Positions 6,958 to 15,897 of a stretch of DNA of 52,565 bases are shown here, in pieces (position 1 is the first letter of the stretch; the number at the start of each line of letters is the position of its first letter). The stretch spans positions 1 to 52,565 of the forward strand of contig QHBW01000035.1 of the NCBI GenBank assembly GCA_003244205.1. Direction: 5' to 3'. The notes under the pieces were generated by a model, which saw only the letters and a program-made list of their open reading frames with translations, made no database searches and was not told the origin of the DNA. The DNA is from Solirubrobacterales bacterium (GTDB taxonomy: Bacteria; Actinomycetota; Thermoleophilia; Solirubrobacterales; Solirubrobacteraceae). The position numbers and the translations under genes were made by a program.

Positions 6958-8400
6958 TCACGTGCGCTGCAGGACCGCCCAGCCACCGTTCAGGTACAGC
7001 ACTCGGTAGTCCTTTTGATGGGCCGCGAGCCAAGCGTGGACGGCGGCGAAGCCGCCATTTGGCGTCATCGCGCCAAACGGCCCCGCGTAGTTGACCACCA
7101 CGTAATCCGTCTCGCCGGTCTGCGGCGATATCTCGGCCACCGTCTGGCGGTGGCTGAGGTGTGCAACGAGCGCGTCCTCGGTCGCCACCGACGCGCCAGG
7201 CGGGACGAGCGCGAGCGCGGCGCGCAGCGCGGGAGTGTTGGCCCCGGCACGGTAGAAGCTCGGGTGAAGCAAGCTCGTGAGAGGAAAGCCGCGCGCGCTG
7301 ACGATGTTGAGCGCCAGCACCGCCGCACAGGCGACCGCGATGCCCGGGGTCCGCCAGCGTTCGAGCCGGCGCCAGCGGCCGAGCGTCTGCAATCCCGCGG
7401 CGCTGCCGCACACCAGCACCACGGCGATCGTGAGCGAGTAGTGCGATCCGGTCGTCCAGTAGCTGGGGGTGTCTGAAAGGAAGCGCTCGGCGAGCAGGGG
7501 CACCGCCAGGATCGCCACACGCGAGAGTAGCGCCAGCCCGAGGAAGGGAACCACCAGCCTTGCCAGCGTGGCGATCTTGGTCGAGTCTCCCAAGCCCACT
7601 GTGAGTAGTCGCCACGGGTGCGTGATCACTCCTGCGACCGCGTCGGGGAGGCTTGATCCGAATTGCTGATATGACCAGTAGGCGAACGAGCGTCCTCCGG
7701 CGAAGTGCGGGATCACGACCGCGCTGACAAGCCCGTACCAGGCGACGCCGCCGAGCAGGCAGGCCATGCCCGCACGACGATGTCCGAGGGTCAGCAGGTA
7801 GACGCCGAACGCTGCGACTAGGAATGAGAGGTCCTCCTTCACCAACAGCAGGCCCGCGCACAGCGCCAGGGCGACACCCAGTCGACCGCGATCGATCGCC
7901 ACGAGCGCGCCCGCGATCAGCGGGGGCGCGAGCGCAACCTCGTGGAAGTCGAAGCCGATCGCCGACTGCACGCCCCAGAACACCAGGTAAGAGGCGACGA
8001 GCATGTGCGCACCCGCTCGTCCCACCCGCGCTCGACAGAAGACGAAGATCGGGACGGCGGCGAGCGCCACGAGCAGCGCCTGCGTGATGAGCAGCATCCT
8101 GACGTCGTCCCACAACCAATACAGAGGGGCCAGCAGCGCCAGTGCCGGCGAGAAGTGATCTCCGAGGATGCTGGCGACGTCCTTGATGCTCGAGGCCGGC
8201 GCCTCGAAGCGGCTGTAGTGCCAGATCGTCTGGTCGAATATGCCGAGGTCGAAGCCGCCGCTGGCGAAGTGGTTGTGACGGATGAGCGAGTAAGTCGTAT
8301 AGGCCGCGACCGCGCCGCCAACCAATAGCCACAGCAGGGGCTGGGCGCGCAGGGCGGCAACGACGCCAGCGGCCGGACGGGCCCATGCCCGCGTGCCCAA
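6958..8400 (-). CDS. DUF2079 multi-pass membrane protein (GT-C-like)
   Basis: About 480 residues, with multiple hydrophobic segments and the DUF2079 signatures FDLGIFDQTIWHYSRF, GDHFSPALALLAPLYWLW and GFDFHEVALAPPLIAGAL near the N-terminal half. The C-terminal part is a soluble tail (VVVNYAGPFGAMTP, then YRVLYLNGGWAVLQ). DUF2079 proteins resemble GT-C glycosyltransferases, with acidic residues on the first outer loop, but none is well characterised. No ATG or GTG is available near the family start. The best candidate is a TTG at 8400, 20 bases after the stop of the beta-helix gene, so the exact start is uncertain. Convergent with the MFS gene. It probably forms an operon with the two secreted proteins upstream. 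Confidence 0.8.
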   Translation of the reverse strand: MGTRAWARPAAGVVAALRAQPLLWLLVGGAVAAYTTYSLIRHNHFASGGFDLGIFDQTIWHYSRFEAPASSIKDVASILGDHFSPALALLAPLYWLWDDVRMLLITQALLVALAAVPIFVFCRARVGRAGAHMLVASYLVFWGVQSAIGFDFHEVALAPPLIAGALVAIDRGRLGVALALCAGLLLVKEDLSFLVAAFGVYLLTLGHRRAGMACLLGGVAWYGLVSAVVIPHFAGGRSFAYWSYQQFGSSLPDAVAGVITHPWRLLTVGLGDSTKIATLARLVVPFLGLALLSRVAILAVPLLAERFLSDTPSYWTTGSHYSLTIAVVLVCGSAAGLQTLGRWRRLERWRTPGIAVACAAVLALNIVSARGFPLTSLLHPSFYRAGANTPALRAALALVPPGASVATEDALVAHLSHRQTVAEISPQTGETDYVVVNYAGPFGAMTPNGGFAAVHAWLAAHQKDYRVLYLNGGWAVLQRT

Positions 8401-8420
8401 GGAGTTGTCGTGAGCGGCGC

Positions 8421-10385
8421 TCAGCGACGGGTGGTGATGGCGGTGACCGTCACCCGTGCCGGCTTCCTGCCGCTGTTGCGCACCGTCACGCGGTACTGAT
8501 AGCCATGCCGGACGGAGCCGCGTTTGAGGATCTTGACCGTCTTGGCGCCCGCTCCGGAGATCCGGATAGCGCCCGAGTAGCGATCGTTGCGGAACCTCAG
8601 GGCGTCGGGATAGATGACCTTGATGGTCCGCGTCCCGCCGGCCGGGATGGTGACGGTCTTGTGATGGGACCTCCGCCTCGTTCGCGCGTGGCTGCCGTTC
8701 GCGCACCACGGGTTGGCGGGCACACCTGCGCAGGGGTTGGGCATCGTCGCCAGCCCGCTGGGCAGCGGGTGCATGACCACGCCGGTCGCCTTGGGATAGT
8801 TTGATCCAGGCGTGCACGGGCTCGACCCGCCGGGGAGCAGCGAGGCGAAGAACTGAGTGTCACAGGCGACCTGGTTGAGCAGCGAGGGGTTGGGATCCGG
8901 GGGGGTCGACGCCGTCTCGCGGCAGCGGGGCTTGGAGGCCTCGAGGTTCGCCGGCGACGAGGTCACGGTCCCGGAGCTGTCCACGTTGTCGTGGAAGCAA
9001 TTGGTGGGAGCAGCCGTCACCGTGATCTCGCCAAAGTCGGAGTTGGTGTCGTTGCCGAAGAAGCCGTTGCCCTGGAAGGTGTTGTGGGCGATCTCGTTAC
9101 CCCAGTCGTCATATAGGCACAGCTGCCCGGTGTTGATGCCGCCCTGACAATGCGCGACGGCGGGTGGCGTCGCGGTGTCGGGGTAGGGGACGAGGATGAT
9201 GCCCCAGGCGCCGTTATTGACAAAGCGGTTGTACATCACGGTGTTGTTGCGGGCGCCCGAGATCGAGATCCCGGTGCCCGTCGGCCCGTTGCTGGCCACG
9301 CCCGTGCCGGGGACGTTGGGGTTGTTGTTGTCGTGCACGTAGTTGTGGATGAAGACCCAGCAGGAGGTCGTGTGCGTGATCGGGCTGATCGCCCCTCCGG
9401 GGCAGGAGCCGTCTTGCGGCGAGGGGGCGTCGTCGTTGTTCTGGCTGTTGGTGTCGAAGCCGTCCTTGTTGTTGTCGAACTCGGAGTTCTCGATGATGAC
9501 CTGACCGCCGGCGTTGGTGCCCGAGTACCCGAGCGCCGAGTACTCGGACTGGACGTGGTCGAGCGTCGTGTTGCACAGCTGCTGACAGGCGCCGACGTAG
9601 TAGTTGGAATCGCTGAAGTTGCTGGCATAGGTTTGAAACCAGGTGCCATCGGTCGCATTGGAGCTGAAGATTCCGTAGGCGGCGGCGGTGGAGTTGTCCT
9701 TGAAGAATGTCGACGTGGCGTTGAGGTAGCTGCCGTAAAAGCCCGAGAGCTTGCCGAGCTGTCCGCTGCCGTCGCCGCCGTTCCACCAGATCTCGTTGCC
9801 GGATCGCCCGGACCCGGTGAGGAAGTTGCAGGCGGTGAGGTTTTCCACAGTGACGTTGTTGGCCTGCCAGACGAGCACGCCGTTGCGTCCCAGCGAGCTG
9901 CCGTCGCTGGCCTTCGGGCCATAGTCCTGGCGTGAAGGATCGCTGCTGCAGGCAGGGCCGGGGCCCGGGGTCGTGCCATCCACGATCACCTGGTTGCGAT
10001 CCATCCCGCGCAGATGAACGCCGGGCGTGGAGATGACGACTCCAGAGGGGGTGGTGTCCGGTTGGGGTCCGGGGTTCGCGCGGTGGTCGGCCTGCTCGTG
10101 GTAATCGCCGGGAGCCACCAGGACCCAGTCGCCAGGACTGGCGGCGTCGACGGCAGCCTGGATCGTCGAAAACTGGCCCGCGATCCTGCGATAAGTGCCG
10201 ACCCGCAGCACACGGGCAACAGCGCTAGCGTGGGCGTGGACCTTGTCGGGCTTGGCTCGGCGCGCCGCCGCCGAGCTGCCGCCGAGCAGCACGACTGCCA
10301 CCGCGACGAGCGCGGCGATCGGTACGGCGGCAAGTAGCTTGGTAACCCGGTTTCCCAACACAGCCCCTATGACCGCCAGCACCAT
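8421..10385 (-). CDS. secreted right-handed parallel beta-helix protein
   Basis: A 654-residue protein with an N-terminal hydrophobic segment (LLAAVPIAALVAVAVVLLGG, residues 17-36) acting as signal or anchor. YRRIAGQFSTIQAAVDAASP then DWVLVAPGDYHE is the classic entry of pectate-lyase-like beta-helices. Asn-rich coil repeats follow (VTVENLTACNFL, IENSEFDNNKDGFDTNSQNN, ISGARNNTVMYNRFVNNGAW). The last 100 residues are basic and Ig-like (RRRSHHKTVTIPAGGTRTIK). The enzyme class (lyase, hydrolase, epimerase) or a purely binding role cannot be decided, because no catalytic lysine/aspartate set is evident. It lies between the propeller-like gene and the DUF2079 gene on the same strand. Confidence 0.8.
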   Translation of the reverse strand: MVLAVIGAVLGNRVTKLLAAVPIAALVAVAVVLLGGSSAAARRAKPDKVHAHASAVARVLRVGTYRRIAGQFSTIQAAVDAASPGDWVLVAPGDYHEQADHRANPGPQPDTTPSGVVISTPGVHLRGMDRNQVIVDGTTPGPGPACSSDPSRQDYGPKASDGSSLGRNGVLVWQANNVTVENLTACNFLTGSGRSGNEIWWNGGDGSGQLGKLSGFYGSYLNATSTFFKDNSTAAAYGIFSSNATDGTWFQTYASNFSDSNYYVGACQQLCNTTLDHVQSEYSALGYSGTNAGGQVIIENSEFDNNKDGFDTNSQNNDDAPSPQDGSCPGGAISPITHTTSCWVFIHNYVHDNNNPNVPGTGVASNGPTGTGISISGARNNTVMYNRFVNNGAWGIILVPYPDTATPPAVAHCQGGINTGQLCLYDDWGNEIAHNTFQGNGFFGNDTNSDFGEITVTAAPTNCFHDNVDSSGTVTSSPANLEASKPRCRETASTPPDPNPSLLNQVACDTQFFASLLPGGSSPCTPGSNYPKATGVVMHPLPSGLATMPNPCAGVPANPWCANGSHARTRRRSHHKTVTIPAGGTRTIKVIYPDALRFRNDRYSGAIRISGAGAKTVKILKRGSVRHGYQYRVTVRNSGRKPARVTVTAITTRR

Positions 10386-10439
10386 AGCTCAGCGCATCGG
10401 CACGATGCGCAGGTGCGCTGCCACGAGGCTGCGCTCGTG

Positions 10440-12257
10440 TCAGCGGTCGGGCTTGGCTTCGCGTCCGCGGAGCGTGCGCACCAGCGTCCGGCGCACCCCG
10501 CCACGCAGCACAACGATCGCGCGGACGCGGACGGACCCGCGCGCCAGCGCGCGGCGCGAGAGCACGATCGCAAACGGGCGCCCGCGCAGGGTTGCGCGAT
10601 ACCCGGGCGCGATGAACGTCACGCTGCGCACCGCCCCGAGGGTCCCGGTCAGCGACACCCGCACTGCGCCCCCGTGCAGGCGCCGCACACTCAGGCCCAA
10701 GCGAAGGCGGCGCGCCGTTGGGCCTGGGGCTGGTGGTGTCGCGAGGGGGACGTTGGGCGGAGTCGCGTCGCGCACCTCCACGAGGCCGCCGATCACGCCG
10801 ATGTAGGCGGAGCCATCCGGCCCGATCGTTACCGGCGCGTAGTTGTTGTTGTAGCCGAGACCTGCGCCGGCGAGCTGCTTGTAGACCGAGCGGCCTGTGC
10901 GGACGTCGAGCGCGGTGAAGTACCAGGGGTCCAGCGGCGAGGAGTCGTCCTTCGTGTAGGTGTAGACGAGGCCACTGGCGAGCGAGAGCTTCGACACGAC
11001 GGTCGGGATCCGTTCGCTGAGGTTGAGCCACACCACGTGGCAGCCGCTGCCATCGGAGTTGATGTCGACGCGCTCGATCCCCGGTGCCGTGCGTCCGCCG
11101 TGCTCGGTCGCAACTGGACCGGTGTAGCCGTAGTTGTTCTCGGCGATCATCACATTCCCGTCGCCGATCAGAGAGTTCTCGTCGGCGCTCTGGTCCTTGG
11201 AGAAGATCGGCTGCACGCACACGCGCCGGCTGCCTCTGATTCGTACGGCGCGCCGGTAGACGACGATGTCGAGCGGGTTGGCGTTGTCGGTGATGGTGAC
11301 GTAGGAGCCCTGGACTGTGGGGGTAGTGCCCGAGCCCGCATCGACCTGGCCGGGCTCGTGGATCCCCGAATTCGGATAGACCTCGCGCCAGCTCACCCGC
11401 GGCGTCCCGTCGGGTCTGGCATCGAGGCGGTAGAGGGCTGCGATCGACACGACGTAGACGCCGCCGGTCTCGTCGACCGCGAAGGAGTTCTCGGTCTCCT
11501 CATGCAGATCGAGCAGGTGGGTGGAGCCGGTGGCGGGATCGAGGGTGACGAGCTTGCCGTCGAAGCTCTCGACCCACAGCCGCCCGCTCCAGTCCGGTAG
11601 CGCCGAGGTGATCTCGTCGCTGGCGGGGATCAGCCGGCTGAGGTCGTAGTCGTGCTGGAGGGCAAAACCGGGTCCCCCCGAACCAGCCGTCTCGGCGATC
11701 ACGTAGACGTGATGATCGGTGGTCGGGATGACCATGCGGTCCTCGTTGTCGAGGTAGAAGTAGCCGCCGCTGCCGAAGTCCTGGAAGGGGTTGAGGATCT
11801 TCGGGCTAACTGCGCGCACGGGCAGCGGGAAGCTCGCCAGCGTGGCGAGGCTGTGGGGGTCAAAGAGGTAGAGGCGTGGACCCGAGATCCCCACGCAGAC
11901 GGAGACGATGCGACCCTGGCGGTCGAACGCGACCGAGGCGCAGTCGGCATTGACCTCGGTGGAGAGCACCTGGAGCCCCCGCCCCAGCGGTCCTGAGATC
12001 TGGTTGGTGTCGCTCTGGTAGCCGTCGACGTGGATCTCGCTGTCGCCGTTGGCGGCCATGAACGGGTGACGGGGCGGCTCGGGCGCGTAGAAGCCCTGGG
12101 GGGTGGCGGGCGCCCCGACGAACTGCGGCAGCAGGCCGTTCAGGGGCAGTTGCAGGATTGGCATCGGAGACGTCGCGGCGCCCGCCGGACCGGGAGCGAT
12201 CGCCGCCGCGAGCGCGAGCAGCAAAGTGATCGAGGAGAGCAGGCGTGCAGGCGCCAT
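10440..12257 (-). CDS. secreted beta-propeller-like protein with basic C-terminal domain
   Basis: 605 residues. The N-terminus MAPARLLSSITLLLALAAAI, then PGPAGAATS, is a signal peptide with cleavage near AGA. Blade-like repeats are visible: VAFDRQGRIVSVCVGI, FYLDNEDRMVIPTTDHHVYV, LPDWSGRLWVESFDGKLVTL, SFAVDETGGVYVVSIAALYR and APVTIGPDGSAYIGVIGGLV. This is the pattern of PQQ-/SMP-30-like propellers. A low-complexity Pro/Ala linker leads to an arginine-rich Ig-like domain (VRVSLTGTLGAVRSVTFIAP onward), a tail shared in style with other secreted proteins of this window. Function unknown; extracellular ligand binding or a non-enzymatic scaffold is as likely as catalysis. Confidence 0.75.
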   Translation of the reverse strand: MAPARLLSSITLLLALAAAIAPGPAGAATSPMPILQLPLNGLLPQFVGAPATPQGFYAPEPPRHPFMAANGDSEIHVDGYQSDTNQISGPLGRGLQVLSTEVNADCASVAFDRQGRIVSVCVGISGPRLYLFDPHSLATLASFPLPVRAVSPKILNPFQDFGSGGYFYLDNEDRMVIPTTDHHVYVIAETAGSGGPGFALQHDYDLSRLIPASDEITSALPDWSGRLWVESFDGKLVTLDPATGSTHLLDLHEETENSFAVDETGGVYVVSIAALYRLDARPDGTPRVSWREVYPNSGIHEPGQVDAGSGTTPTVQGSYVTITDNANPLDIVVYRRAVRIRGSRRVCVQPIFSKDQSADENSLIGDGNVMIAENNYGYTGPVATEHGGRTAPGIERVDINSDGSGCHVVWLNLSERIPTVVSKLSLASGLVYTYTKDDSSPLDPWYFTALDVRTGRSVYKQLAGAGLGYNNNYAPVTIGPDGSAYIGVIGGLVEVRDATPPNVPLATPPAPGPTARRLRLGLSVRRLHGGAVRVSLTGTLGAVRSVTFIAPGYRATLRGRPFAIVLSRRALARGSVRVRAIVVLRGGVRRTLVRTLRGREAKPDR

Positions 12258-12359
12258 CCCACCGGTACGCTATCGCGGGTGGTCGCGCGGGACGCCAGGA
12301 GGCTGACCATTGACCTCCGTGGAGGAACCCACTGACCGCCGAGGGCTCATATAACCGCT

Positions 12360-12392
<33 letters not shown>

Positions 12393-12450
12393 GCGCGCTA
12401 CTCCGAGTTCGGAGCGGACCGAGCGAGTTGGCGACCGTTGCCAACGCGGC

Positions 12451-13019
12451 CCTCGCGGGCTGATCGTCTCGCTGCACGGTCACGACGGCAGCGCGCTGGC
12501 GCCGTACCGGGCGTGGTGGCGCTACGCGGCTGAGCACCGATACGGACTGGTCTCGGTCGAGTGGCAGCTGCGCTTCCGCGATCCCGACAGCCCCTTCCTC
12601 GATGCCCAGGCCGCCGATGCGCTGGTTGCGCGTGAGGAGGGCGTGGGCGCCGGCCACGTGCTGCTCCATGGCTTCTCTCAGGGTGCTCACGTGGTCGTCG
12701 AGATCACCGCGCTGGACCGCGGCCAGGCGCAGCTCGTGCTGCTCACCCTGCTGGAGTCGGGCGGCACCCGCGACCAGGCGCCCCTCGCGGTCCTTGCGGG
12801 CAGTCACTGGGTGCTCTACTGCGCGGGCCGGGACCAGTACGCCGACATCACGGGGTGCGCGCCGATGCGCCGGGCCGTAGCTTCTTGACGGCGAGCGGCG
12901 CTCACGTTGACTCGTTTCTCGTCAACCCGGTCGGGCGTCACGGCAGCTTGCTTCATTCTCCCGCACTGGTGGAGAGCGCTTTGAGCGACTACGCGCGGCT
13001 GCTGCGCGGTGCGCCATGA
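12451..13019 (+). pseudogene. alpha/beta hydrolase, frameshifted and lacking a start
   Basis: The frame from 12451 encodes RGLIVSLHGHDGSALAPYRA, a typical strand plus oxyanion-hole region (LHGHDG), and later HVLLHGFSQGAHVVVEITAL with the nucleophile-elbow motif GFSQG. This frame stops at 12886-12888, but an overlapping frame from about 12870 continues with the family's end: RSFLTASGAHVDSFLVNPVG, then HGSLLHSPALVESAL, to a TGA at 13017-13019. The final histidine is HG in that part. A single-base shift near 12865-12885 is therefore needed. Upstream, no start codon with a ribosome binding site connects, and the frame passes through poly-arginine from (CGT)10. Probably a dead esterase/peptidase-like gene. 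Confidence 0.65.
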
Positions 13020-13041
13020 GCCCTCGCCCGTGCAGGCAGTC

Positions 13042-13410
13042 TTACTTGCGGACGACGACCGTCCCCGTGAAGCCGTGAATCGTGCAGAGATAGTGGTAGA
13101 CGCCGGGCTTGGCGAAGCGCAGCGAGTAGGTGCCTGTCACCTGGTCACGCGAGTGCTTGTGCAGCGAGCGGAAGGTCACGTTGTGGGTCGTCATCCCGAC
13201 CCACGTCCACTTGACCGTGCCACCGTGCTTGATCGTCACCTTGGACTTATGGAAGAAAAAGTCGTTGACGGTCACCCCGGTCGGTTTGGCGAGGGCGACC
13301 GACGCCGGCGATGGCGCTGGCGAGGCGACAACGCCTTCGGCCACCCACAGATATCCGATCGCGAAGAGCACGCTGGTCGCGACGGTCATTCGGCTGAGAA
13401 GCTTGCGCAC
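13042..13410 (-). CDS. cupredoxin (plastocyanin/azurin-like) secreted protein
   Basis: 122 residues from a GTG: MRKLLSRMTVATSVLFAIGY, a signal peptide or N-terminal anchor up to about residue 30. The copper-site residues are His76 (TTHNVTF), Cys109 and His112 (YHYLCTIHGFTG). The usual axial methionine after the CxxH motif (CxxHPGM) is replaced: Phe114 stands there and the proline is missing. The remaining fold (VTIKHGGTVKWTWVG, GTYSLRFAKPGVYHYLC) is standard. The protein is predicted to sit outside the membrane and carry electrons. It lies 110 bases downstream of the GMC oxidoreductase gene on the same strand. Confidence 0.85.
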   Translation of the reverse strand: MRKLLSRMTVATSVLFAIGYLWVAEGVVASPAPSPASVALAKPTGVTVNDFFFHKSKVTIKHGGTVKWTWVGMTTHNVTFRSLHKHSRDQVTGTYSLRFAKPGVYHYLCTIHGFTGTVVVRK

Positions 13411-13520
13411 GCGATTGCCTTTCGTAGGTCTGGACGCGGCGCCACGGTGACGCCACCCTGGCGCCGATGACGCCGAGAAGTGCCTGATCCTTCCCGCCGC
13501 GCTCCGCGTGACGGCGGTGC

Positions 13521-15164
13521 CTAGCTGTGCACGCCCACCTTGGGACGCGCCATGTGTTCCGGCGCGGGCTCGCCGGCCGGCGGCCCTGTGCCCAGCAGAT
13601 GGCGCGCCAGCCGAGTCGCCAGCGCCATGATCGTGATCTGCGGGTTCACTCCCAGCGACGACGGGATCGCGCTGGCGTCGGCGACGTGGACGTTGGCCGT
13701 CCCGTGCACGCGCAGGTCGCCGTCGACGACCGCGCTCGCCGGGTCGGCGCCTGCCCGGGCGGTCCCCAGCGGGTGAAAGGCCATCAGCTGGAGGTCGCGG
13801 GCCGTCACGCGGCGGCCCTCCAGCGGTCCCGAGTCACCGTCGCGCAGCGTCAACAGCCCGCCGAGCGGCACCATCACGGTGTGGGCTCCCGCGGTCCAAT
13901 ACAGCTCGGTGAGCCGACGGATGCCGTGAGCGAAGGCGTCGGCGTCGCGCTGGTTGAGGCGGTAGTGGATCAGCGGTCGCCCCAGGCGCGGCGAGACGCT
14001 TCCGCGAGTGCTGTCGGACACCATGATTCCGAACTGCGAAAGGTGCGCGTAGTGACGCATCAGCTCGCGATGCTCGGCCCCGATCCCCGGGGTGGACATC
14101 GCGATGCCGTCGGGTGGCCCGGCGGCGCCCTCGAACATGATCCCGCGCTCGCCGTGCTCGTCGATGTAGTAGCTCTGGGGTACGCCCGCGTCGAGACCGA
14201 TGGGCTCCTCGAAGATTGCGCGCAGCGCGGTCGCGGGATGAATCGCGAGGTTGCGTCCGAGCTCGCCGGAGCGGGCACCGATGCCCGCGCGCGACAACAG
14301 GAGTGGCGTGTGGATCGCTCCGCAGGCGACCACGACGTGTCCACAACGCACGCGCAGCGTGCCCCCGCCGCGGGTGCGGGCGATCACCGCGCGGGCGCGC
14401 CCACCGCTGGTCTCGATGCCCGTTGCGCGCACGCTGGTGTAGGTGGTTGCTCCCGCCGCCCACGCGCGCGGCACGTAGGTGATCCCAACGTGCTGCTTGG
14501 CTCCGGTTGGGCATCCGTAGTTGCAGACGCCGCTGCCCACGCATCCCTTGGCGTTGCGGTAGATGAAGTCCCCCGACCAGCCCAGTGCCTCGGCGCCGCG
14601 GCGTACTACCGCTGTGTTTGCCCCTGCCAGCTCGGCGGGGACCTGGGAGACGTTGAGGATCCGCTCAACGCGCCGGAAGTAGGGCTCGAGCTCCTGCTCG
14701 GTCAGCGCATCGAGTCCGAAGCGCTCACGCCATAGCTCGAGTACGCCGGCTGGCGTGCGGAAGCACGTCCCAGAATTCACCACCGTCGTACCGCCCACGC
14801 CCTTGCCGAGCGGGAGCACGATCGGCGTTCCCCCGACAGTGGTCACTTGGCCAGCATCGCGGTAGAGGCGGGCAGTCATCGAGCGGGTGCGTGCCGTGAA
14901 CTCGTCGGTCTCCCACCAGCGGCCTTCTTCGAGCATCACGACGCGCATCCCGCCCTCGGCCAGCTCGGCGGCGACCGGAGCACCGCCGGCGCCAGAGCCG
15001 ATCACGCACGCGTCGACATCGAGCGTCTCGTCGCCGCGAATCTGCTCGCCGGCGAGCAGTCTCCGCACGGAGGGGTGAAAGGTTCCCGAGCCGTCGGTGT
15101 AGGCCGCCGCACCGGTCGGTCGCACCGCATCCGTGTCGCGCGCCGTCCCGCGGTGGAGGGTCAC
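13521..15164 (-). CDS. GMC family oxidoreductase (FAD-dependent)
   Basis: 547 residues. The dinucleotide-binding motif is VIGSGAGGAPVAAELAEGG at 54-72. The FAD-binding continuation has GKGVGGTTVVNSGTCFRTP at about 119-137. A cysteine-rich motif GCVGSGVCNYGCPTGAKQ lies near residues 207-224, as in the long-chain-alcohol oxidase/gluconate-dehydrogenase-like branch. The C-terminal active-site region has MAFHPLGTARAG (His about 470) and GVNPQITIMALATRLARHLL. Such enzymes oxidise alcohols or sugars and pass electrons to a partner protein. It starts with GTG overlapping the TGA of the small-subunit gene by four bases. No signal peptide is visible. Confidence 0.9.
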   Translation of the reverse strand: MTLHRGTARDTDAVRPTGAAAYTDGSGTFHPSVRRLLAGEQIRGDETLDVDACVIGSGAGGAPVAAELAEGGMRVVMLEEGRWWETDEFTARTRSMTARLYRDAGQVTTVGGTPIVLPLGKGVGGTTVVNSGTCFRTPAGVLELWRERFGLDALTEQELEPYFRRVERILNVSQVPAELAGANTAVVRRGAEALGWSGDFIYRNAKGCVGSGVCNYGCPTGAKQHVGITYVPRAWAAGATTYTSVRATGIETSGGRARAVIARTRGGGTLRVRCGHVVVACGAIHTPLLLSRAGIGARSGELGRNLAIHPATALRAIFEEPIGLDAGVPQSYYIDEHGERGIMFEGAAGPPDGIAMSTPGIGAEHRELMRHYAHLSQFGIMVSDSTRGSVSPRLGRPLIHYRLNQRDADAFAHGIRRLTELYWTAGAHTVMVPLGGLLTLRDGDSGPLEGRRVTARDLQLMAFHPLGTARAGADPASAVVDGDLRVHGTANVHVADASAIPSSLGVNPQITIMALATRLARHLLGTGPPAGEPAPEHMARPKVGVHS

Positions 15165-15616
15165 CAGCGGGCCTCCGCGGCGCGCAGCGCGCGCCCCCGC
15201 GCGATCCGCGCCTCGGGCTCATAGCCGAGGCTCCCGAGCACGGCATCGTCGCCGTAATAGGCGAGCTTGGCGAGCGCGGTGATCGCCGACATCGCCAGCG
15301 CGGTCGGGCCGCGGCAGAGAGACCCCAGGTAGCGTCCCCGGGGGTCCCGCGCCAGCGCCCGCATCCCGCGGCGGTATCGCGGAATAGAAGCGAGCTCGAT
15401 CGCCTGCAGCGCCGCGCGCAGGGCGATCCGATTGAGCGTGGGGGAGGCGCTCAGATATTCCGCGATGAAGTCGACTGCGTCGGTCTTGCGAACCTCGGGC
15501 ATGCCCGCGTCGGGAGCCACGATCGCGTCGATCAGCGCCGTCAGGATGCTCGCCTCTCGGGTACCGAGACGGACCCGTCCGCTAACCGAAGTCGGCCTGC
15601 CCTCCGCAGCCGCCAT
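15161..15616 (-). CDS. gluconate 2-dehydrogenase subunit 3-like protein
   Basis: 151 residues. The pattern (REASILTALIDAIVAPDAGM, then VDFIAEYLSASPTLNRIALR and the helical YLGSLCRGPTALAMSAITAL) matches the small subunit that accompanies membrane-bound flavoprotein dehydrogenases of the GMC family. Many family members have a Tat signal; here residues 1-20 (MAAAEGRPTSVSGRVRLGTR) lack the hydrophobic core, so export is not supported. The stop overlaps the start of the GMC gene by GTGA, a strong sign of coupled translation and complex formation. Confidence 0.8.
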   Translation of the reverse strand: MAAAEGRPTSVSGRVRLGTREASILTALIDAIVAPDAGMPEVRKTDAVDFIAEYLSASPTLNRIALRAALQAIELASIPRYRRGMRALARDPRGRYLGSLCRGPTALAMSAITALAKLAYYGDDAVLGSLGYEPEARIARGRALRAAEARW

Positions 15617-15897
15617 CCGGGCACCCTATGACCTTGTCCACGGCCCCGCCGCGCCCTCGTCGGCGACTACACCCGGCCGACCTGGACCCCGCCGCGCTGC
15701 CGCCGCCCCGCCCCGCGCCCGCCGCCGTGCGCTGCCGCCGCCCCCACGCCCGCCCGCGTCCCCGCCCCCGCGTCCCGAAGGGGTCTGCGTCAAGGGGGTG
15801 GGTCGCGAGACTTTCCCCACAGGCGAGTTCTGCTACCCACCCCCCGCTAGGACCCGCCGCCGGAAGGCTGGGGCGCTACCGGGAGAGGCCGCGGGCG
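15617..15897. other. C-rich intergenic stretch upstream of GMC operon
   Basis: About 150 bases (15640-15790) are almost entirely C/G with repeated runs of C on the plus strand, so the minus strand could form G-quadruplex-like structures just upstream of the GMC operon. Plus-strand open frames here are low-complexity proline/arginine translations without a ribosome binding site. No promoter motif could be fixed. Confidence 0.4.

Noticed and set aside
5398..7476. 692-codon plus-strand open frame
   Set aside because: Arg/Gly-rich out-of-frame translation of the MFS gene and antisense of the DUF2079 gene.
8401..8817. N-terminal extension of the DUF2079 protein
   Set aside because: It would lie inside the beta-helix gene and reads as its out-of-frame copy; the family start lies near 8400.
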